Shown here piece after piece: positions 25,281 through 32,251 of a stretch of DNA of 64,000 nt (positions are counted from its first letter, which is position 1; every line of letters starts with the position of its first letter). Below the pieces are notes generated by a model. It made no database searches. It saw only the letters and a list, made by a program, of their open reading frames with translations, and was not told the origin of the DNA. Both the position numbers and the translations under genes were made by a program. The stretch spans positions 1 through 64,000 of the forward strand of contig JBHOQW010000235.1 of the NCBI GenBank assembly GCA_042408665.1, read 5' to 3'. The DNA comes from CAUJGQ01 sp042408665. GTDB lineage: Bacteria; Chloroflexota; Dehalococcoidia; CAUJGQ01.

Positions 25281-26405
25281 TCAGCCCTTCGCCTGACCGC
25301 CGCGCTTGCCACGCCGGCGCTGACTGCGGCGGTTGCGACGGCGGCGCTTCTTGCCGGTGCCCGGCTCTGGAGTGGGCTCGGTGCTCGGGGCCCTGGCCGC
25401 GGGCGGAGGAGTTGGTTTCTTCTCACGGGGAGGTAGCGCTTGTGGGCCAGGCGGGGGTGCCGGCTGCGGACGACGGGCCTGGGCCGGCGGCGCGGGTGTC
25501 GGTTGGGGCGGGGGCGCCGCCGGCGTGCGCGCCTCAGGGGCCGAGGGCGGCGCGACGGTCGGCGCCGGGGCCGGCGGTGGAGCGGAGATGATGCGCACCA
25601 CGCCGCGGTCGATGGCGAGGGCGGAGACGGGCATCTCCACCACGTCCAGACTTTCCATCTGGAGGGTGACCGTCTGTTTCAGCACGTTGGCCGCCAGCAC
25701 ACGCGCATTGCCGCTGGGTGTGCTCACCATTGTGCCGGGCTTGGGCAGCTCCGCCTTGAGCTGTTTGTACGTCTCGTTCTCGTAGGCCAGGCAGCACAGC
25801 AGCCGTCCACACTGGCCGCTGATCTTCGAGGGGTTGAGCGGCTTGTTCTGCTCCTTGGCCATCTTGATCGAGATGGCCGGGAAGCTGATCAGCCAGGAGG
25901 AACAACACAGCCGTCGCCCGCAGATGCCGTAGCCGTCTACCGCCTTAGCCTGGTCGCGGGGACCCACCTGTCGAAGCTGCACCTGCACGCCCAGGGTGTG
26001 CGAGAGGTCACGGATCAGGTCGCGGAAGTCGACGCGCCCCTCCGCGGTGAAAAAGATGGCCAGGCGCGACCCGTCCAAGTTATAGGACGCGCTCACGACC
26101 TTCATGGGCAGGTTGCGCTCCTGCACCATGCGCCGGATCACCTCAAGGTCCTGTTTGGCACGGGCTTTGAGCAGCTCGGCGCGCTCCAGGTCCTCCGCTA
26201 CGGCCATCCGCGTGATCGGCTTGAGCGGTTCGGTGATCTCGGCATTGACGACCTGGCTGGGCGCGATCACCACCCGTGCCAGCTCCAGGCCGCGGCTGGT
26301 CTCCACCACCACGTACTCGCCGACCTCGAGGTCTTCAAATCCCTCCGGAGAGAAGTAATATACCTTTCCCGCCTCTTGGAAGCGGACACCGACGACCTTT
26401 TGCAT
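25281..26405 (-). CDS. ricT: PSP1-domain protein RicT (YaaT-like) with long basic tail
   Basis: A 374-residue PSP1 family protein; in Bacillus RicT (YaaT) works with RicA and RicF on RNase Y-dependent RNA processing and carries an iron-sulfur cluster. The core (1-275) has the family's cysteine pattern C162, C167/C168 and C199, C204/C205 in ICGRRLCCSSW and GQCGRLLCCLAYE. Beyond it lie about 75 Pro/Ala-rich residues and a final strongly basic stretch (GKKRRRRNRRSQRRRGKRGG) that could bind RNA; the usual family member is about 100 residues shorter. holB ends 39 bases upstream of its start, and this holB-ricT adjacency is common in bacteria. Confidence 0.92.
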   Translation of the reverse strand: MQKVVGVRFQEAGKVYYFSPEGFEDLEVGEYVVVETSRGLELARVVIAPSQVVNAEITEPLKPITRMAVAEDLERAELLKARAKQDLEVIRRMVQERNLPMKVVSASYNLDGSRLAIFFTAEGRVDFRDLIRDLSHTLGVQVQLRQVGPRDQAKAVDGYGICGRRLCCSSWLISFPAISIKMAKEQNKPLNPSKISGQCGRLLCCLAYENETYKQLKAELPKPGTMVSTPSGNARVLAANVLKQTVTLQMESLDVVEMPVSALAIDRGVVRIISAPPPAPAPTVAPPSAPEARTPAAPPPQPTPAPPAQARRPQPAPPPGPQALPPREKKPTPPPAARAPSTEPTPEPGTGKKRRRRNRRSQRRRGKRGGQAKG

Positions 26406-26444
26406 GGCGGTTCAGGAACGCGGGCGCGCTTCTGCCGGCCGGCG

Positions 26445-27509
26445 TCACGCGCGGCGCGCTCCCCCTCCTTTCACCGCGACCGGCAGCCGGAGCATAAACG
26501 CGTCGAGCGCCAGGCGCGGGTTGACGTTGGACTCCAGATCGCGCTGGGCCTCGCGCAGCGCCCGCAGGACGCGCACGACCGACGCGGGGTCGAAGCGCGT
26601 GGCGGCCGCGGCAAGTTCCTCCCGACGATCGACGTTGATGATCTGATTATCGCGCCCCGCCGTGATGAGCAGGATATCGCGCCACCAACTCGCCCAGTGG
26701 GCCAACACGCCGTACACCTCCTCGCGGTTGCGGGCAAAGGCCGCGGCCAGTCGCTCGGCGACGCTCAGCCGCTCCACGCGAGTGCCGGCAGCCAGCGCGG
26801 CGCATTCGTCCAGCAGCTCGGCGCGGCGAGCGCGGGCCTGCGGGCTCTTGAGCGCCGCGATCGCCCAGCCGATGCGCCCGCCGGACAGGCGCGCCAAGAG
26901 CGCCGCCTCTTCCGAAGGCACGGCGTATGCCTGGGCCAGGTAGCGCTCGGTGGCGCCAGATGGCACCAGCCCCAGCGTTACCGGCCGGCAGCGGGAGCGG
27001 ATCGTCTCCGGTAGTGCCGACGCCTCGACGGCGATCAGGATGATGACGGCCTGGCCGGGCGGCTCCTCCAGGGTCTTGAGGAAGGCGTCGGCGGACTGGG
27101 CGTTGAGGGCGTCGGCCGGCTCGATGATCACCACCCGGGCACGGGCCGCGAATGGGGTGAGGTTGAGCAAGCGCTCGGCGCGCCGCACCTGACAGATGCG
27201 GATGTCACGGGAGTGGTCGCGGCTGTGGTCGTGCCCAGAGTCGTCGCACAGGCCGCCGGGGGCGAGGACCTCCACGTCCGGATGCGTCCCGGTGGCGATG
27301 CGCCGGCAGGTGGGGCAGGCGCGGCAGGGCGGCTCGGCGGCCGGGCAAAGGTGGGCGGCGGCCAGCAGGCGGGCCAGGGTGCCCTTGCCCGTCTGTGGTG
27401 GCCCGGTGATGAAGTAGGCATGGGCGCCGTGGCCCTCCCGCACCGCCCGCAAGAGCGGCTGGACCACGGCGTCGTGTCCGTAGAGGTCAAGCACCGGGGT
27501 GGTGGTCAT
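26445..27509 (-). CDS. holB: DNA polymerase III subunit delta'
   Basis: A 354-residue clamp-loader subunit. The N-terminal AAA+ domain has YFITGPPQTGKGTLARLLA (P-loop), followed by a four-cysteine zinc module (LCPAAEPPCRACPTCRR) typical of delta' and DnaX, and the sensor-like VVIIEPADALNAQSADAFLKTLEEPP. The C-terminal collar domain is helical. It loads the beta clamp with delta and tau/gamma. Between lysA (44 bases upstream) and ricT (39 bases downstream) on the same strand, probably one transcript. Confidence 0.93.
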   Translation of the reverse strand: MTTTPVLDLYGHDAVVQPLLRAVREGHGAHAYFITGPPQTGKGTLARLLAAAHLCPAAEPPCRACPTCRRIATGTHPDVEVLAPGGLCDDSGHDHSRDHSRDIRICQVRRAERLLNLTPFAARARVVIIEPADALNAQSADAFLKTLEEPPGQAVIILIAVEASALPETIRSRCRPVTLGLVPSGATERYLAQAYAVPSEEAALLARLSGGRIGWAIAALKSPQARARRAELLDECAALAAGTRVERLSVAERLAAAFARNREEVYGVLAHWASWWRDILLITAGRDNQIINVDRREELAAAATRFDPASVVRVLRALREAQRDLESNVNPRLALDAFMLRLPVAVKGGGARRA

Positions 27510-27553
27510 GGGCGTTGTCGTGGCCGGCGGTGCGGTCGGGTGGAGCGGCCGGG

Positions 27554-28894
27554 TTACGCAAGGTCTCGCTCGGCGCGGATCAGATCCTCGTACGTCTCCC
27601 TGCGTCGCACGAGGCGTGCCTCACCCTCGCGCACGAACACAATCGCCGGCTTAAGGGCGGCGTTGTAGTTGCTCGCCATCGGGATGCAGTAGGCGCCGGC
27701 GGCCGGCACCGCCAGGATGTCCCCCATGCGCGGCGCCGCCAGCGCGACATCCCGGATGAGGATGTCGCCGGACTCGCAGTATTTGCCGGCCACGGTGACC
27801 GTTTCGTCCGGTACCGCCGTGGCGCGGTTGGCGATCAGCGCCTCATAGCGGGCGTCGTACATGGCGGGCCGGATGTTGTCGGCCATGCCCCCGTCCACCG
27901 AGACGTAGGTGCGCACGCCCGGGATCACCTTGCGCGTGCCCACGGTATACAGGGCCACCCCGGCGCGCGCCACGATGGAGCGGCCGGGCTCCACGAACAG
28001 ACGTGGCAGCGGCAGGCCGTGCCGCTCGCAGGCGGCGTGCAGGGCGTCCACCACCAGGCCGGCGTAGACGTCCGGGTCGGGGGCCGGATGCTCGGCCACG
28101 TACTGCACGGCGAAGCCGCCGCCCGGCGAAAATTCTTCGGGGGTGTAGCCGTGGCGGTCGCGCATGTGGGCGGCGAAGGCGATCATCACATCGACCGCCT
28201 GGGCGTACGCCTCCGTCTCGAACACCTGCGAGCCGATGTGGCAGTGGTAGCCGAGCAGGTTTAGGTGGGGCGCGGTCAGGGCGCGTTGGACCGCCGTCTC
28301 GGCATCGCCGGTCTGGATGGACATGCCGAACTTGCTGTCCAGGATGCCGGTCGTGATCTTGTCGTGCGTGTGCGGGTCCACCCCCGGGGATAGGCGCAAC
28401 AGGATATCGGCTCGCCGGTTGAGCTGACCGGCGAGCTCCTCCAGCATGGCCAGCTCGTCCAGGTTGTCAACGATGATGCGGCCGATGCCCGCCTGGAGCG
28501 CCTCGCGCAGCTCGCCGGCGGACTTGTTGTTGCCGTGCAGGTGGATCCGCTCCGGCGGGAAGCCCGCGGCCAGGGCGATGGCCAGTTCGCCCCCGGAGAC
28601 CACGTCCAGCCCTAGCCCCTCCTCGGCGATGACCTTTAGCAGCGCCAGGCCAGCGTACGCCTTTGAGGCGTAGGCGACCATGGTCTGCGGGTAGCGTTGG
28701 CCGAACGCATCGTGAAAGGCGCGGCACTGGTGTCGCAGCGTCTGTTCGTCGAACACGTACAGCGGGGTGCCGAACTTCCGCGCCAGTTCCACGGTGTCGC
28801 AACCGCCGATGGTGAGATGACCGGCGGCGTTTACGGCGGCCGTGAGGGGCAGGATAGTGCGCAGCCGCGGCGGCGTCGCCAGCTCCTGGGCCAC
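27554..28894 (-). CDS. lysA: Diaminopimelate decarboxylase (LysA)
   Basis: PLP enzyme that decarboxylates meso-diaminopimelate to lysine. The 446-residue product shows TPLYVFDEQTL, the PLP lysine in VAYASKAYAGL, HGNNKSAGEL, the glycine-rich FSPGGGFAVQY, and the C-terminal CESGDILIRD with the active-site Cys. GTG 28894 is chosen because GGTAAGGAG lies six bases upstream; an ATG at 28921 and one at 28990 are in frame but poorly placed. Upstream, an extended -10 on the minus strand (29045-29053) and a 13-bp tandem repeat lie in the leader. No lysine riboswitch was recognised by eye. Confidence 0.95.
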   Translation of the reverse strand: MAQELATPPRLRTILPLTAAVNAAGHLTIGGCDTVELARKFGTPLYVFDEQTLRHQCRAFHDAFGQRYPQTMVAYASKAYAGLALLKVIAEEGLGLDVVSGGELAIALAAGFPPERIHLHGNNKSAGELREALQAGIGRIIVDNLDELAMLEELAGQLNRRADILLRLSPGVDPHTHDKITTGILDSKFGMSIQTGDAETAVQRALTAPHLNLLGYHCHIGSQVFETEAYAQAVDVMIAFAAHMRDRHGYTPEEFSPGGGFAVQYVAEHPAPDPDVYAGLVVDALHAACERHGLPLPRLFVEPGRSIVARAGVALYTVGTRKVIPGVRTYVSVDGGMADNIRPAMYDARYEALIANRATAVPDETVTVAGKYCESGDILIRDVALAAPRMGDILAVPAAGAYCIPMASNYNAALKPAIVFVREGEARLVRRRETYEDLIRAERDLA

Positions 28895-28986
28895 GGGTCG
28901 CTCCTTACCGGCAAACGTCATGTGCCGCCGGGCACAGGGCGCATCGGCAGCCCAGCCCTCCCCAGGCCCGCCTTTAACCGCTTCCT

Positions 28987-29012
28987 CCAATGGGGCTGAC
29001 CAATGGGGCTGA
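28987..29012. repeat. 13-bp tandem duplication in the lysA leader
   Basis: CCAATGGGGCTGA occurs twice head-to-tail (28987-28999, 29000-29012), followed by a third partial copy starting CCAGGGG. It lies between the predicted lysA promoter and the start codon. It could be a slippage duplication or a paired protein-binding site. Confidence 0.8.
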
Positions 29013-29044
29013 CCAGGGGTAAGTCAGGACGGCACCTGCCGGCG

Positions 29045-29053
29045 AGATTGTAG
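29045..29053 (-). promoter_or_regulatory. Extended -10 promoter for lysA-holB-ricT
   Basis: The minus strand reads TGCTACAAT, an extended -10 (TGn then TACAAT, five of six). It is about 150 bases before GTG 28894. No clear -35 was found. Confidence 0.45.
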
Positions 29054-29188
29054 CACCTTGTCGTGTGGCCGGCGAGGCAGGACCGACCCTTCCAGCGAGA
29101 AGCGTCTCCGTCCTCTCTCACGGCCGCGGCCCTTGACACCCCTGGTCGATGGGTGCAGAACTGCGGTACACGCACGGGAGGCACCGCC

Positions 29189-29923
29189 ATGACGGCGCAA
29201 CACGTACCGCAGGATCACGATGACGTAACCGGCTTCGGGGCGCCGGCCCTGCCCCGCGAGATCGACGTCGGCGGTGAGCCGATGGTTCTGCGGCGTATGA
29301 CGGCGGCGGACGCCGACCGGATGCACCGCTTTTTTCTCTCCCTGCCCGCGGCCGACCTGCTCTTTCTGCGGCGGGATGTGACCGACGGCCGCCAGATCAA
29401 CGCTTGGATAGCGGAGATCGAACGGGGCGAGACGGTGACGGTCATCGCTGAGACGGAGGGCACCGTCATGGGCGAGGCCACCCTGCACCTCAGCGACGTG
29501 CCGTGGACGCGGCACGTGGGCGTGGTGCGTGTCTTCACCGCCTACGAGCAACGCGGGCGCGGGCTGGGCCGCCTGCTCCTGGAGGAGGTCTGCCGGCTGG
29601 CGCCCAGCCTGGGCGTCGAGAAGCTGGTGGCGGAGATGACGGTCGAACAGACGGCCGCCCAGTACTTGATGCGCGACCTTGGCTTCGTGGAGCAGGCTCG
29701 TCTGCCGTTGTTTGTGAAGGATCGCCACGGCCAGCGCCACGACCTGATCATGATGGTGAAGGACCTCGTTTCCCCCGGCACCGCTACCGCGGCCACGGCC
29801 CGGCGACCCGCGGCGTGGCGCTGCACCGCCTGTGGGGTGGTGGTGCGCACGGTCGATGCCCCCAACGCCTGCATCGACTGTGGCGCCGGCGCCGGCTTTC
29901 TCGTCCGCGTCGACGAGGAATGA
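29189..29923 (+). CDS. GNAT acetyltransferase with C-terminal rubredoxin-like zinc ribbon
   Basis: A 244-residue protein. Residues 35-200 are a GNAT fold: acetyl-CoA pyrophosphate loop in YEQRGRGLGRLLLEEV, followed by LGVEKLVAEM and DLGFVEQARLP. The last 40 residues hold two CxxC pairs (CTACGVVV, CIDCGAG), a small zinc or iron ribbon not usual in GNAT enzymes. Substrate unknown. GGGAGG is eight bases before ATG 29189; a consensus TTGACA at 29133-29138 is upstream but without a well-placed -10. Divergent from lysA. Confidence 0.85.
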   Translation: MTAQHVPQDHDDVTGFGAPALPREIDVGGEPMVLRRMTAADADRMHRFFLSLPAADLLFLRRDVTDGRQINAWIAEIERGETVTVIAETEGTVMGEATLHLSDVPWTRHVGVVRVFTAYEQRGRGLGRLLLEEVCRLAPSLGVEKLVAEMTVEQTAAQYLMRDLGFVEQARLPLFVKDRHGQRHDLIMMVKDLVSPGTATAATARRPAAWRCTACGVVVRTVDAPNACIDCGAGAGFLVRVDEE

Positions 29924-30125
29924 CCGCCTCGGCCTCCTGATCTCCACCCCCGGAACGAGCGCACCCGTCCCACCGATCACCGCCGGCACCAGCCGGGACC
30001 GGGACGTTCGGACCGTCGACAGGGGCCATGGACCGTCGCGCGGACCGATCCGTCGCCCGGCGCAGCCTGCCGGCCTGCCGAGGGATACTCCGGGTGCACG
30101 CGAGGTGCAGGAGGGGGCGGTGACG

Positions 30126-30302
30126 ATGCATTCGGTCTGGTATGAGATCGCGCGCCTGGAGCACCGTGAGCGGCTGCGCGTTGCCGAGCGGCAGCGGCAG
30201 GCGCGGGCAGCGCGGCGGGTCGGGACTCAGCGCGCCGATAGCCGGCGGGAGGGACGGTTCGCGTTCGTCTCCCTTCGGTGGATGCGACCTGCGCGGGCAT
30301 AG
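30126..30302 (+). CDS. Small basic hypothetical protein
   Basis: A 58-residue protein beginning MHSVWYEIARLEHRERL, an amphipathic helix rich in Arg, Glu and Gln, followed by a basic tail. GGAGGGGG lies about ten bases before ATG 30126 (GTG 30120 also in frame). No domain recognised. A strong hairpin ninety bases downstream would end its transcript. Similar short arginine-rich helices occur in other high-GC genomes in my memory, without known role. The 200 bases before it hold nothing I recognise. Confidence 0.5.
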   Translation: MHSVWYEIARLEHRERLRVAERQRQARAARRVGTQRADSRREGRFAFVSLRWMRPARA

Positions 30303-30391
30303 GGGTACCGGCCGGCGCGATACCCAGGGAGCAGCCGGGGAGCGACGGGCACATCCGGCTGGTGAACCCCAGGGCGGCGCCACGGCAACGT

Positions 30392-30420
30392 GGAGACGGG
30401 CACCGTGGGTGCCCGTCTCC
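30392..30420. terminator. Strong 13-bp stem hairpin between convergent genes
   Basis: GGAGACGGGCACC pairs perfectly with GGTGCCCGTCTCC across a three-base loop. It lies between the small plus-strand gene and the end of the minus-strand TPP enzyme gene, so it may terminate both transcripts. No T-run. Confidence 0.7.
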
Positions 30421-30460
30421 AACCGGTTGTCCGGCACGGCGTTTTCAGCGATAACCTGAG

Positions 30461-32101
30461 CTAATCCAGGCGGGCCGAGTAGCTGCCGAAGGGCTGCGTC
30501 TTGGCCTTGGCGTACGGGTCCGTAACCACGTTCACCACCGCCGGCTGGCCGCTGGCCAGCGCCCGCTCGATGGCCGGGCGGATCTCCTCCGGTCGCTCCA
30601 CGTACTCGCCGTAACAGCCGAAGGCGCGCGCCACCTCGTCGTAGCGGGTCATGCGCAGGTCGCGGCCCGGCACCTTGCGGCCGCGGATGGCGCCCGTCCA
30701 GCCGCCGTTGTGCGAGATCACCGCCACGAACGGCAGGTTGTGGCGTACGGCGGTGTCCAGCTCCTGCACGTTCATGCCGAAGGAGCCGTCACCGCACAGG
30801 GTCACCACCTGGCGGCCGGGCTGGGCGGCCTTGGCACCCAGGGCGAAGGGCAGGCACACCCCCATGCAGCCGTTGGGGCCGGCGTTCAGGCGGGCGCGGG
30901 GAACGTAGGACGGGATCGTCTGGCGGGCCATATTCAGGATCTCGTGCCCGTCCTCGATCAAGATTGCGTCTCGGTCCAGCACGTCGCGCACCTCGCGGCA
31001 GAGGCGGATAGGGTGGATGGGTACCTGGTCCGTGGCCATCTCCGCCTCGGCACGCTCGCGACGGGCGGCGTCGGTCTGGCGCAGGAACTCCACCCAGGCC
31101 GAGCGGCGCTTGTCTGGGAAGCCGTCCAGGGCGCGGAGCATCTGCCCGAGCACGAGTTTGGCATCGCCCACGATACCGGCGTCGATGGCACGGTTGTGGC
31201 CGATCTCGGTGGCGTCGGAGTTCACCATGATGAACTTGGCGTCGGCGGCGAAGCGCGGCGGCAGGGCGTGACCGATGATGAAGTTGGTGCGCGTGCCCAG
31301 CAGGAGCACAGTATCCGCCTGCTGGAAGGCGGCCGAGCGGGCGCCCAGGAAGCACAGCTCATGGTCTTCGGGCACCGCGCCGCGCGCCTGCGGCGTGGTG
31401 AAGAAGGGGATGCCGGTGCGCTCCACGAAGGCGGCCAGCTCCTGCTCAGCGCCGGACCAGAGCACGCCGCTGCCGGCGACGATAATCGGCCGCTCCGCCC
31501 GTCGCAAGAGGTCCAGCGCTAGCTCGATCTGGGCCGGGTCGCCGGCGGCGCGTACGGGGCGGGCCGGAGGCGGGAAGTGCACCCGCTCACGCTCCACCGT
31601 GCGGTAGAGCACGTCGCCTGGCAGGTCGAGGTAGACGGGGCCCGGCTTCTGGCCCAACGCGTGCCGGAAGGCGGTGTTCACCATCTCCGGCAGGCGGGCG
31701 GTGTGCAGGGCACGCTCCGCCCAACGGGTTACCGGCCGGAAGCAGCCGACCTGATCGAATTCCTGGAAGGCGTCCATGCCGAACTGGGTGGTGGCCGAGG
31801 CCCCGCCCAGGGCGATCACCGGTGCGGCGTCCGTATAGGCGTTGGCGATCCCGGTGAGCAGGTTGGTGGTCGCCGGTCCGGAGGCTGCCAGGCAGACGCC
31901 CGGCCGGCCCGTGGCGCGGGCATAGGCGTGCGCTGCCATCGCCGCCGCCTGTTCGTGGCGTACATCGATGATGCGGATGCCCTCTGCCTCGGCGGCGCCG
32001 GCCACCTCGATGGTCGGTCCGCCCATGATGAAGAACAGTGTGTCCACGCCCTCCCGCCGGAGCTGCTCGGCCACGAGCTGCGATCCCGTCACCTGTGTCA
32101 T
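30461..32101 (-). CDS. Thiamine-pyrophosphate enzyme of the acetolactate synthase / 2-hydroxyacyl-CoA lyase / oxalyl-CoA decarboxylase group
   Basis: A 546-residue three-domain TPP enzyme. The catalytic Glu is in DVRHEQAAAM, the central domain begins near residue 190, and the cofactor motif is LCGDGSFGMNVQEL followed by VISHNGGW. No small regulatory subunit gene is adjacent, so biosynthetic acetolactate synthase is less likely. Two CaiB/BaiF CoA-transferases lie downstream on the same strand (after a RibD-like gene), which fits C1-acyl-CoA or oxalate-type chemistry as in 2-hydroxyacyl-CoA lyases or oxalyl-CoA decarboxylase. Exact reaction unresolved. Confidence 0.85.
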   Translation of the reverse strand: MTQVTGSQLVAEQLRREGVDTLFFIMGGPTIEVAGAAEAEGIRIIDVRHEQAAAMAAHAYARATGRPGVCLAASGPATTNLLTGIANAYTDAAPVIALGGASATTQFGMDAFQEFDQVGCFRPVTRWAERALHTARLPEMVNTAFRHALGQKPGPVYLDLPGDVLYRTVERERVHFPPPARPVRAAGDPAQIELALDLLRRAERPIIVAGSGVLWSGAEQELAAFVERTGIPFFTTPQARGAVPEDHELCFLGARSAAFQQADTVLLLGTRTNFIIGHALPPRFAADAKFIMVNSDATEIGHNRAIDAGIVGDAKLVLGQMLRALDGFPDKRRSAWVEFLRQTDAARRERAEAEMATDQVPIHPIRLCREVRDVLDRDAILIEDGHEILNMARQTIPSYVPRARLNAGPNGCMGVCLPFALGAKAAQPGRQVVTLCGDGSFGMNVQELDTAVRHNLPFVAVISHNGGWTGAIRGRKVPGRDLRMTRYDEVARAFGCYGEYVERPEEIRPAIERALASGQPAVVNVVTDPYAKAKTQPFGSYSARLD

Positions 32102-32251
32102 GGCTGTCCTCGCTGGTCCTCAGGTCTCGCCCTCTTATACGCCGTCGGCCTCGTAATCGGAAGGGGGCGGTTCCGATAACACCGTTGCCGCCACTCCCTG
32201 GTACGCTGGCCTGGGTCGCGGCGCCAGGCGGCCCGGAAAGGAGGATCTGCG

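Noticed and set aside
28895..29044. Possible lysine riboswitch in the lysA leader
   Set aside because: I could not identify the conserved L-box core by eye; a covariance model search (Rfam lysine model) would be decisive.
29133..29138. Consensus TTGACA upstream of the GNAT gene
   Set aside because: No acceptable -10 box at 16-18 bases; the TACACG further on is 28 bases away.
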